DNA from: Strongylocentrotus purpuratus
Lineage: Eukaryota > Echinodermata > Echinoidea > Camarodonta > Strongylocentrotidae
Assembly: GCF_000002235.5 (NCBI RefSeq)
Contig: NW_022145605.1
Coordinates: 32,053,774-32,117,773, forward strand
Length of the DNA stretch: 64,000 bases
Direction of reading: 5' to 3'
Both the position numbers and the translations under genes were made by a program. How positions within the stretch are numbered: the first letter of the stretch is position 1; every line of letters starts with the position of its first letter. Of this stretch, positions 1-12,400 are shown one piece after another. The notes beneath the pieces are model-generated. The model worked only from the letters and a program-made list of their open reading frames with translations, was not told the DNA's origin and ran no database searches.

Positions 1-240
1 AAGGGAAAGAAGATAGGGTGGAGGAGGGGAGGCGGTCAAAGAAAGGGGAGGATGAGGAAGAGGGAGGGGGAGGTAGAAGGGGAAGAAGATAGGGTGGAGG
101 AGGGGAGGCGGTCAAAGGAAGGGGAGGATGAGGAAGAGGGAGGGGGAGGTAGAAGAGGAGGAACAGCGGGAGGAGGAGGCGAGACGAGGGAGGAAGTTGA
201 GGATTGGGAATTAGGGGAGGGGAGCAGAGAGAGGAGGGAG
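1..240 (+). repeat. purine-rich tract with 77-bp tandem duplication
   Basis: Almost pure G/A. Positions 1-77 and 78-154 are nearly identical units, followed by more GGA-rich sequence. It lies in the intron before the exon at 295. Confidence 0.8.
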
Positions 241-294
241 AGCAGTAGGAGGAAGAGTTCACTATTGATTTTCTTTTTGTACTATTCCACACAG

Positions 295-504
295 CCTTGC
301 CTGTTTTGTCGGATTCGTCCAAGCTGACGAAAACATCTTGTCCAGGCGAGTTCAGCCTGCAAAGCACCTCGCCGAGGTCCTATAAGTGTGACATGGTGCG
401 ACTACCCAATGGCACCATGTTGCAGACTGTCCCCAAACTCTTCTCTCCCCCTGCTGTCATCGCTGGAAAAATACCTGGCCAACATATAATATGCAGAATC
501 CCGG
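295..504 (+). CDS. kringle/TM gene exon: Cys-containing extracellular segment
   Basis: The exon follows an acceptor (ctattccacacag) and ends at a strong donor, ccggGTAAGT. It starts with two bases of a split codon and ends in phase 1, like the other extracellular exons. The 69 complete codons are open and contain three Cys (in TSCPGEF, YKCDM and IICRI). I cannot assign a domain; a short hyalin-repeat-like or sushi-like module was considered but does not match well. Upstream of it is only purine-rich intron, so the start codon is outside the window. Confidence 0.55.
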
Positions 505-3500
505 GTAAGTATCATGCTTTCTTGATATTTTTTTTTGTTCTCAAATCTCAAATTCATTTTTTTCCTACACTTATCAATCAATAAAACTACAGATCATACA
601 TTTTGAAATGATATTATAAATATCCACTCTCACTATCATTATAACTACTATTACTACTTCAACTACTACTAGAGGTCTCGTACTACTACTTCTACTACAA
701 ATACAACTACTACTACTACTTCTAAATACTAATAATAATACTAATACTGTTACTTCTACTATCACTAATACTACTACTAATTCAACTACTAATACTGCTA
801 GTAGTGCTACTACATCTTCTACAACTACTACTGATATAGGTGTACTACTTTTACTGTTATTACTATACTACTAATTCAACAACTTTAGCAAATACTACTA
901 CTAATGTTACTACTAAAAGTTACACAACTAAAACAAAAACAACAACAACTACTACTACTACTACTACTACTACTACTGATATTACTGCTAGAAGTCTCAC
1001 TACTACTTCTACATCTAATGATACTAGTACTAGTACTATTACTACTTCTTCTAATACTACTACTTGTACGACTACACTAGTCAATAACTACACGTACTAC
1101 AACAATAACAACAATAATAACAACGAATACTACTATTAATACTACTACTACTACTACTACTACTATTACCACCACTACTACTACTACTATACTACTACAA
1201 CTAAATATACTACAACAACAACAACAACAACTACTACTACTACTAGAGGTTTACTACTCAGTTTACCAAATACAATGTTACTAATTATTATACTGCTTAA
1301 CATACTATTATAACAACCACTACTACTACTACTAAAGACTGGAGGTCTACAAGTTCTACTACTACTCAGACTGGAGGTCTAAAGGTTCTACTACTACAAC
1401 TACTTTTACTACTATACTACTAATAATAATCATACTATACTCTAAAAACCGTAAGTCCTATTTTTATCACTTAGAGGGCTATAGCACTCTTTTAGGTGCT
1501 TATGTAGCGAATTCACTAGTCCGGAATCTGTCCTTTTTAATTTTGATCCCCACCACACCACCGCAATATGCGCCTTGAGCATTTGACTGTCAAGTGAATT
1601 TGGCGCCTTATAAATCATATGTATTATTATTATTATTATTATTATTAAATTAATTAGGACGCCCGGTGAAAAACTTAGGCTGGGATTGGGAGAGTATTAT
1701 ACAGGTGTATGAATATTGGCGGCTTGAATCAATTGTTTGAAATATTATGTGAAGAACCTTTCAAAATTTACAAGTTCATTTTGTAGAAAATATGTATTCG
1801 TTTGGTATCACCGTGATACCCACTGGCGTACTGATGGGGGGGGGGGGCAGTCCCCCATACAATTCAAACGTGGTCATTGGATACCAGTGTTTTACAAATG
1901 TTGCTGAAATGGCATGATTTTCCGTGCCTTTTCCTCACTTTTTTGTAAATTGTATTTTTTTTGGCATTTGTTGGACAATAGAGTCAAGAGAATTATCGAC
2001 TACGGACGCAACAACCAAGCCCACTACGAGCCCAACAACCACGATATTCGACACAACGACATATGAAGAAACCCCCACCTCGAGTAAGTAAGATAAACAA
2101 TGAAACGACGTCATACATTTGATCATTATCACAATGTGTCTAGCTACTTCCCCTTTCCCCCTCTTTTTTCCCCCTCTCTATCTCCCTCTTTTCCTTAAAC
2201 CCCGGGCCCCTCTCTAATCTCTCTCTCTCTCTCTCTTTCTCTCTCAGTCCTTATTTGACTCTTTTTTTTCTTTGTCCTTTCCTTTAACAGGGGTTTGCTA
2301 TTTCATAAAACCCTTTTTTAAAGGGGGAACTACTCATTCATTTCTTTTGCACATGAGTTTAATGACAACAAACACGCCACAGGAACGAATTTAGATATAT
2401 TATTTGACAACAAAGTCCTTTCGGCTTTGACAAAACACCACCAAATCTACACATATGATGACATGCTTTTTATACCTTATAAAAGAAAATAACTATCAAA
2501 TATTGTGTTTTCAAGCTAAAGCCAAATCTAAACCTATCCCTAAATCGATACTTTTGAAGTCATGAGGCCCAGAGCAATTATCGCCATTCAAGCAGCCGTT
2601 GGATTTGGATTGTAGGCGGATCTACGTAACGAATTCGTATGCATATTATGCTTGTAACTTATTGTTTTATCAATATTCCATAGAAATATACACCTTTCGA
2701 TTTTATTTCACCCTATTAATTAAAATTTAAGTTCCATATTGTTCTCAGCAATTGATGGGGTTTTGTCCAGAGGGTGGTTATCTTGGGTGTATGTCCAGAG
2801 GGTAGTCATCTTGGGTGTTTGTCCAGCGGTTAGTCATCTTAGGTGTTTGTCTAGCGGGTAGTCATCTTGGGGGTCTGTCTATAGAGGGTAGTCATCTTGG
2901 GTGTTTGTCTTGAGTATTGATTTTGTTTTTTTAAGTGGGCACTGGGCAGTGAGTCTGAAATGTTAGTATATTTAAGTCAAACGGCCTACACTTCAAGCAT
3001 CGTCATATTTGCAAGTGACTGACACAAGAAATTATAATTTGGTATGTGCACCAATCGTTACATAGGAGTAGATAATATTTATCACAATTAAACATATATT
3101 ACTTTAGCAAGTTTTTTTTTTTGAAATATTATTCTGTGCCTTTCTTTAGCCACACCTGCATGCCAGGAAGATCCTAAAGGAGTGAACTACAGAGGAAACT
3201 TATCTCAGACAATCACCAATCTAACTTGCCAAGCATGGACCTCGCAGGATCCCCATCAACACGATTGGACTCCAGCTAAGTATCCTAACGCGGGACTAGA
3301 TGAAAACTATTGCAGAAACCCCGATATGGGATTCACTGCTTGGTGTTTCACCACCAATCCTGGGAAAGAATGGGAGTATTGTGCTGTAGGTTCCCTTGAC
3401 CCGATATGCCAAGGTAGCGTTGTAGTATTTATATTATGAGCAAATTAGCGCTGCTCAAAATTAATTAATATCAAGATACATGCATTCATATCACATGATT

Positions 3501-6500
3501 TTGCATTGACAGGAGAAAAGAAACGAAAGCTGCTTGTTGGGATTCTTGGAGAGCAATTGAACCTAAAGATTAGAATTTCACTAAATGTGTGAATCACATT
3601 TGTGTGTACGTAGGCGGATGTGCGTATATAACATCATATGCATTATAGGTGTTATCGTTCATCAATATATCATACGATTGTACAATTCACTATTCTATTT
3701 TATCTACCCTTATTTATCAATATTTAAGTTCCATGTTGTTGTCAGCAATTTCTGGGGTGTTGTCCAGAAGGTAATCATATTGGGTATTTGTCCAGCGGGT
3801 AGTCATCTTAGGTGTTTGTCTAGCGGGTAGTCATCGTAGGTATTTGTCCAGCGGGTAGTCATCTTAGGTGTTTGTCAAGACTCTAGAGAGCAGTCATCTT
3901 TGTTGAAAGTTTTTTTCCAAGTGGGCACTGCATGGGCAGTGATTCTGACACGCAAATATAATTAAGTCAAATATGGCCTACACTTCAAGTGTCGTGATAT
4001 TTGTTAGTGAGTGACACAAGAAATTATAATTTGGTCTGTGACACAATTGTTGCATAAGAGTAGATAATGGGTTTTTCGGGGGAAAAGGTGGAGCAAAATA
4101 TTATTCAGAATCAAACATAATTACCTTAGCAAACTTTTTTGAAATATTACTCTGTGTATTTCTCTAGTCACACCTGTATGCCCGGAAGATCCCAGTGGAG
4201 TGAACTACAGAGGAAACTTATCTCAGACAATCGACGGTCGTACTTGTCAAGCGTGGACCTCGCAGGATCCCCATGAACACGCTGAGACTCCAGCTGATTT
4301 TCCTAATGCGGGTCTAGACGAAAACTATTGCAGAAACCCCAATGGAGCTGACACTGCTTGGTGTTACACCACCAATCCTGGGATAAGATGGGGGTATTGT
4401 GCTGTAGGTTCCCTTGACCCCAGATGCCAAGGTAAGGTAGAAGTGTTTAAAATGTGAGCAAAGAGCTGTTCAAAATTAATTAATATAAAGATATATGCAT
4501 TCATATCAAATTATTTTACATTGGCAGGAGAAATTAAACGAATTATGCTGTTGTGGTTATTGTATATGCATTCATATCAAATTATTTTACATTGGCAGGA
4601 GAAATTAAACGAATTATGCTGTTGTGGTTATTGTAAAGCATTAATTCAAACCTAAAGAGCGAAAGTCCCACTGCACTTAAACTGTTTCCTGAAGGGGTTC
4701 ACGCACCTATTGGTATGTAATTCGCTTTGTTCGGATGCTTCTACTCCTTCACTCTTAACCAATAATATATTTAGTTCTTTGCTTTGATAGAATAACCTGT
4801 CAGCTCTGGTTACATTGACCGTGCCAGTTTTAATGTTAGGGTACCATTTCGTTCACGTTTCATCTAGCTAATTATTTCATTCTATTTTTCCGTGAGCGAC
4901 AATCCTACTGTTTAAAATATGTAACGATTTGGACTATTTTGTGAGGTAACCTTATCCCGGGAATGGGCTTTCGAGAACAAAGTTGGGAGGCGATGTTAAG
5001 TTTCGCTCCTTCTGTCTATTCATATGTATTGGTTGTCTATCATGACTATTCATTTAAACGTACATTACACTGTTCAATTTTATATCCCCTTTGTTATCAT
5101 TGTTTTCAACAGAAGGAACTCCGATTCCAACTACTATGAGCGTACCCACAACAGCGATACACGTACACTCGGATCCAGTCGCATCTCAAACCCTTGCTGG
5201 TAAACATTGATTTTGTCTTTATTGTTGTTGTTGTTGTTGTTGTGTGTTTACTTGCAATTTTGCTTTTAAGAGGGGGCAAATCTCTAGATACGTGTTTAGA
5301 TGGTTATCATGCTCTCATTTTCACTTTATACATTTGTCAGTACAACATCTTACCTGCATATACTCGAAGAAGACATCACGTGATTGGTTTATTAACCTCA
5401 TAAACTAAATAACTCAAAGCACAGAAGAAATGTGTTGGTTTCTCAAAGTAATCAACAGTAGGCCTTGACTTCTTTTAATAAAGATATTACTCGAAGACAA
5501 ACATGTTATAAAATCGCCAAGTTCACTGCCATCAATACAAATATAATTGAATCAACTACATGACGTTGAAAAGGTCTAAATATGCCATTCTTCAGATATA
5601 CAGAAAACATAAGAGCAACTGTGGGCGCCCTATAATAATGACGCCTTTACGAAGAAAAAAAAAGTTGCGATTCACAGTTTTACCCCAGCTCTGATGAAGT
5701 CTCCCAAATGTTATTATGTTGTAGCTGAGACTTTACTCTACACTGATATTATTGTACTATGATTCCATTTTTGATCAGAAGAGAGGATCATGGTCATAAT
5801 TCCGATGGTGAAGACTGCTAAGTCTATCTGCCATTATGGTTTCTACTTGTACGTGTTATATGAATGGACGGTGGGGTTTATTTTCTTGTAAGTCCCATAT
5901 TCTCATTGACTCTGTTTTATTAGATGATTGGCCGCGAAGTGTAGTAAGTCTCCTAATTAGCTTGTACATAGGTTTTGGATGTGAATGAGCATCCAAAGAA
6001 TTTGAGTAGTGTGTTAATGCCGATTAACTTTAGTGTTCATACACATATATCGCCGGTATATTGTTGTTAAACATAATAATGAATTGATGGGTTTTATACA
6101 TAAGTGTGTACCATTTCAATATTTTACTTTTACACTTCAGAAGGTATAGAATAGGTAGAACAATATAATTATGTTTATGTTATGAATGAACACCTCGTGA
6201 AATAGTAGTGTGAAGTGGATACCCATCTTACAACTAGAGTGAGAACAAGCCTGTAGCCAGTTGCAAAGACTTACTGAAGCGAAGTTTAAACACGGCACCC
6301 AATTTGTATATAAATGTGAACAGGACCTTTGTTCTAAGAGAGTGTGACGCCTCTGACTGATAACCTACAAATTAATAGTCTCGTAGTCTAGCAAGTAGTC
6401 TCTCTCCATCGCCAGTGATAGTAGTCTTGTTAGGCGCAGACCCATTCAGAAGATGTATTTTGCTATGTCATAGAATAGTGAAGTTTAAAGTGAATTCTAA

Positions 6501-9421
6501 TCTGAAAATTAACGATTGCGACACACATTTAATGATTTTGATTACATTGTATTATATTGTATTTTGTAACCGTCATGCTACACTAGAGCAACTGGCTTAG
6601 TAATATTAGTCATTTTGGAGAAAGCGACTTGAGTGGTCTGATTTGTAGCACAATTGAGGTTTAGTTTCAGCAAGATGTTTTTATTCAAATAATTGGTATA
6701 GAGACCATGGACTTACTAGTTCATGGAGAGACGTTGCTTTTTAGCTAACGCAGTGAAACAAGAGCACAGAGAGCACTTTCTTGCATCAAGGAAATAATTT
6801 TGTTCGGGTTTTACTCCAGCTATAGAGTTTATTTTGGAGTTTAAAGGGAACCTAGAGCAAGGGATTATTGCTTTCACTAACTTCTTACTGTCATTTTAGT
6901 GGACATTTATACTCATATTTGTTTTTTTTATAAATGTTAAGTCTATTTTCAGATGATTCATAAAACCATTACATGTATCTAATTGTCTCTTGGTTTTGCT
7001 TAGAGAACATGAAACTGTTATAGTACAATATACATGTAGTTTTATCTTAACTTATTATGTTTTGCGGATGCACAAGTAATTTGGAATTGCTTGGTTATTG
7101 AACGTAAAGAGTATACATAGCAGGATATATTCCATGATAAACCCTTACATGGAAAGATAATTAAGTGCATCATATATTGACATAAATTGCAACGCATATT
7201 TTCAGAGATGTGATACTTAACTACTAATTGAATTTGTTGGAACTGCAATTAAACAATATATTACCTGTGATACACTTAGTGATTATTTGAGTTACGTGTT
7301 ATTGTTGAAGCCAGGAATCGTTAGTTGGAATTAACTAAAATTGTATTTCATCGTATTATATGAACATTAGTTTGAGCTGTTTATCAACTTAGAGATTAGA
7401 TTAGGCTTTTATATTAGATAAGATCTAGCTCATGCAGATAGATAGGATCTAGCTTCATCGCTTATAAAACTGAAGCATGAAAATGTGTTAACCATCGTCA
7501 TGTGTGTATTGATTACTTGTAATTATTGCGATGAAATTAAAAGTAATAAAAGTCATTCTACATGCTGACACCAATTTCACCAAAAGCAACTGTTTTATTC
7601 TCTTCATTTTATTATTCTGGCTCCCTGATAAGGGCGTTACATTTATGAATACACTTTCTGTAAACATATATTTATATATAAATAGATTCTAACATAATCC
7701 AATTACAATTATCCAATTACACGTGTCCAAGCCGGGGATAGGACTTTCACGGTAGCAGCATCCAAAGGGTGGAATAATCTCCCCATGTCCATCAGACAAT
7801 CTGCCTCTATCGATATTTTTAAGAAGGCTCTGAAAACTCATCTCTTTACATGAATTCTCCTCTATGTTTAATTATTTAATTTAATCAATTGAATTTAATA
7901 TTTTATATGGAATATCTAATTGTAGCCTTTAATTACTACATGTAGTAAAGACCAATAATATTATTTGATGTTAGCGCTCTGAGCCTTATGGGAATGGCGC
8001 CCTAAATGTTCATTGTATTGTATTGTATTGTATAATCAATAGGTGCTCTTGACGTTATGGGTAATTTTTTTTATCACACCCCCTGAAAGTCCAACATCTT
8101 TGCCTAGACATTTGAACACGGTTTAAATGATTTCAACAGGCCTATTACAATCATTGTCCCGATCCGATCAGTCTAGTGTGAAGTCAGTGATTAAATAATG
8201 TCAATTAATAGCAAATGACACAATTCGTAGATTTTTTTCCTCCACCGTTTTGAGTAAATACATTCAAAGAGCATTTTCTCTATCAAAAGTTGGAATTGTT
8301 GACCTTCTTAGGCATGGTGATACGCAAACGTTACCGGTATAAACTTAGACCCCATTCTCACTCACTTTGCTGGACCAATTTAAGCTAAAACGATCCACTG
8401 GACCTCTCCAGAGGTACGGTTCGTTTGAGTTTCAGCAGCTTCACACTCATCGTAATGTTTACCCTGATGATCGAGACACATTATTCCATATAAACAGGAA
8501 CGGTTCCTGTTGATAATGATAGCACACTTCATTTTTTATCATTATCGTTCCCTTCCTTTCCATTCTATCACCTTATCTTTCTATCTTTCCTAATGTTATT
8601 CTTTGTTTTTCCTCATTTCATATCTTATGATATTCGTTATTGCTTATCACTCTATCATTTTTTCTTTCTATCTTTCTCATGTTTTTCTTTGTTTTTTCCT
8701 TCTATCATTTTTTCTTAATGTTTTCCTTATGTTATTATTTGTTTTCATTCTGTCATCTTCTCTTCTATGTTTCCTTTATCTATTCGTTATCGTTTTTTTC
8801 TTTTTGTCTCTCCTTTATGTTAGTCTTTGTGTTTTCTCCTTTCATTTCCTATGTTATTCTTTGTTTTATTATTCTTTCGTTTTTGTTAAATCTTCCTCAT
8901 TTCTTTCTTTGTTTCGCCTTCTATCATTTCCTCTTAATGTTTTTTTAACCTTTCCGTATCACCGTCACTCTTAACTTTCACATTATTGATTGGATTTCTT
9001 ATAGTTATTCCAATAACGATGCCGTAGGATTGGTCCATGGACCTACTACATGATTGGACAGGGACAGTGGATGATGCAAGTTAAAACTGTAAGGAATCAC
9101 CGAGTCCACTGTGTGTCGTTATGGCAGTATACGCTTATGCCCATAATTACCCAAACTGACAGACACGACAACTCTGAAGTACGCTAATCCCATAACATAA
9201 CTGTCACCATCACTGGACATCCGGTGTACATCAGCTGTAAAGTGTATCGACGGTCGTCTGTCAGCACTTGGAAGTAAATATAGGGAGCCAAATAATGTCG
9301 CATTAATTAAGGTTCGGTTATTTTAGATGCTAGCTTTAATATAATACAATCACAGAGTATTGTAAAACGTTCACGCTTTCATCTGAACAATCCATGAACT
9401 TGGACTAAGTCAAACAGTTGC

Positions 9422-9455
<34 letters not shown>

Positions 9456-12400
9456 TGTGTCCATTCGGCGGGGGAGGGGAGGGGGGGGTGGACAAAATGC
9501 GATGGATGATTGTGTCGATCCATCTTCTTCTCTCTCTCTCTTTGTTTTCTCTCTCACGTTCACTCCCCCTCTCCCTCTTTCTCTCTTTTTTGAGGGGTAC
9601 CCCCCCCCCCTTCTTGGCGCTACAGTAGGGATGCAGACTCAATCTTTCATTTTTTTTCTGGTGCAGCTTAAGATGTTTAAGTCTAATCATGATAGGTTTC
9701 ATTTTAGTTGAAAAAGTATGCCGAATTAGCTCATGCCAGAACTGATGACCCTAAAAGTTCTCTGGGATAAAAAAAAAAAAAAAAAAGTTTAAAAAGTAAC
9801 GTTAAATACCCCCATTAGGATGTCATAGCCTATACCATACATGTATGTCTGTCTCCTCCGCATAAACCCATCATATTTGTGATACCCTGGATGTCTGACA
9901 CCGTTCATATCGGCCCTCGCACAAGCTGATCAAATTTTAACACATCGGTTGTAGTCTCGTTGGGCTTAACTAAAAACAGCGTCCGTTGCCAGTTAAACAC
10001 GATGCGTCACTTGCTGACGTAGGACTTTGGTTTTAGCGCATCAAGTGAGAACGTCCGCGTACAATAAGTGAGCGCAAATTGAAAAATGCAAGAAGTTGAA
10101 TTACTGGTGCATTCGCTGATTGCCTTAATTCCACCACAAACTTTACGATCCGACTACGATCTGATTTTCAAAGAATTTGCAACAGCATTTAATAGGAACA
10201 TTCAAACCTGTAAAATCTTGATGACAGAGAAAGATATGACATTAGATATATTTCCAATCCAATGACGATTCATGTCATTTTTTCTAAAATAAGATCAAAG
10301 GATGATCATGTAGTGTGCAATTGGCTTTAGAAGAAAATGACACAATCGAAATTAATGACACCTCATGTTCAACGGACATAGATTAAGGTCAATGTAGAGT
10401 TTGCGATTAAAGACTAACCATCACCCGGCACCGCGCTCCAGGCTCCTCCTACTTTTTTACCAGGCACACCCTCTGATGGATGGCGATGGATTGAGTTTTA
10501 ATATCTTGTCTATTATATCAGCGAGACAGACAGAGGCATCTTCAAAATGCCATAGTCTGCAAACACAGACCTCACTAACACGATAGCAAACATTTTCGAA
10601 ATATCAATCTTAAAGGCAATTTAGATAGCTTTGGCCATGACCTTTACAAATGAAAACGAAAACGAATTACTTAAAGATAAACTCAAGTTCTTGTAAAAAA
10701 AAAAAAAATAATAATTCTCACAGAATCAAACGAAACTTACACTGAATGTTCAAGATTACACATAAATGACATGTGCCAAACAATTTTTGAAGAAAATGTA
10801 TACTGGCTGAGTAATGAGCATAGAAAGACAAGGAAATCAAGGTAGTACTAGCCCCGACACCATGTGTGTTGTCCCATATATAGTTTTCTGTGTACAGTGC
10901 TTGTTACTTTACCAAGACTCGGCCAAATTTATTATGATTTTGATGACTCCAAAACCTTGCAGTGCACACCAATACGTACATGCTACATGATCAACTGTTT
11001 CTGATCCATTCCACTCCTTTTCTTTCACAATGCAATCGCAATACCAGAACTCACCTTTATCTTTAATTCGAACTTGATTTCTATTGGGGTTGTAAGAGAG
11101 TGATGAGACTTTCCTAGAACTGATTTTTTTGAAAGTCTCTGCGATCGTGTTATTGCGGCGCTTGGACACAATTCCATGTACCCTTGCGTCTATACAATGC
11201 AATGTTTAGGCTAACTTGTCAGTGACTGGCTGTATTAGGAACAGCTTCTTTACATGGAGTCAATGGACAGCAGTTTATGTAGTCTCACATTTCAGACTCT
11301 CTGTTATGCCTATTGCTCACGAGGTTTCATTTGCTTGACGCAGGGTTGCGTCAATGACTGACACATTCTTTTACGCATCAAATGAGAGTAACATTGTACA
11401 TAAATTGAATTACAAATGAACTGAGCAAACATTATCTTGAATTATTAGCGTATGCACTATATGCTTTCACAGGCTTGATAATCGCAGGTAGTGACGCAAT
11501 CGCAATAACGCCTCGTGCGCAGAGGGCATCATTCACACGTCAATAATGACAAGGGTTTGCGTCTGCAGACTAGGCATGTAAAGCCTCGTGCTGTTTATTG
11601 TGCCTAGCGAGACAGAGGCGTACGGGGGTACCGCTGGAAGGTACATAGCTCTGGGTGACGGTGATGCGAGATGGATGTTGCGGAAAGCATCTCACTGTCT
11701 GTCACTTTATACCAGAACTGAAACAGCATCTTTATTGAAGGCATCCATCCATCCAGGCACTGGGCCACCCGATAACGTGAGTATGAATTGCATGTCAGCT
11801 ACTAGACGCCGTGGAATTAATGTGCAAGAGGGTGAGGTGTTTAAATTCATCACTCTCTCCTCAATGCGAAACTTTGTTTTTTTTAGAAGTTTAAGATTGA
11901 TAGTGATTTTACCAGCGTCCATGTTAACGTAAACTGTAAGCGTTAACAAACTTGGTCATTGTCTATTCTCTTCGTTCGATATTTGCTGTATAGGTGTATG
12001 TATCCGTGAGTATAACCTTTCCTATTTCTTTTTGTCATCCGCCTCCATCCTAGTCGCATAATCACTAACAATTGGGAATAGCATCATACTCTCATCTGCC
12101 ATGTTTATTATGATCATCCCCATCTCTCTCTCTCTCTCTCTCTCTGCCTGTCTGCCCGCCTTTGTTGCCGTCTGCCTCTGAAGTTCGTACATCGAACAAA
12201 CTGTTTCCAATTGTCAGATTGCAAATCAAGTATATCATTATAGCAGCACTCTCTCAAGTTAAAGCGAGATGACTTGCTACAGCTGTTTTTACTTTTTGTG
12301 CTCGGCAGAGAGAGAGAGAGAGAGCGAGTGAGACAGAGAGAGAGAAAGAGAGATGGAGACAGAGAAAGACATTAGTACTCATACAAAGCTAAATAACTGA

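Larger units (their letters stand above)
2612..4640 (+). repeat. tandem segmental duplication of about 1 kb carrying one kringle exon each
   Basis: Units run roughly 2612-3600 and 3610-4640. Both contain gtaggcggat near the left end, a minisatellite, the kringle exon, and a downstream block with tgcattcatatca and gcaggaga. Offsets between copies are about 1.0 kb throughout. Confidence 0.85.

Noticed and set aside
840..1139. Thr-rich ORF of 99 codons
   Set aside because: Produced by the (ACT)n array; no splice signals or domain.
5194..5403. Apparent membrane segment (poly-Val) after the second linker exon
   Set aside because: It comes from a (GTT)n microsatellite read in a different frame from the exon; the exon frame meets TGA at 5208.
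11605..11778. Open segment with acceptor- and donor-like borders
   Set aside because: Only one phase is open and it does not fit the phase-1 exons of the kringle gene; no domain seen.
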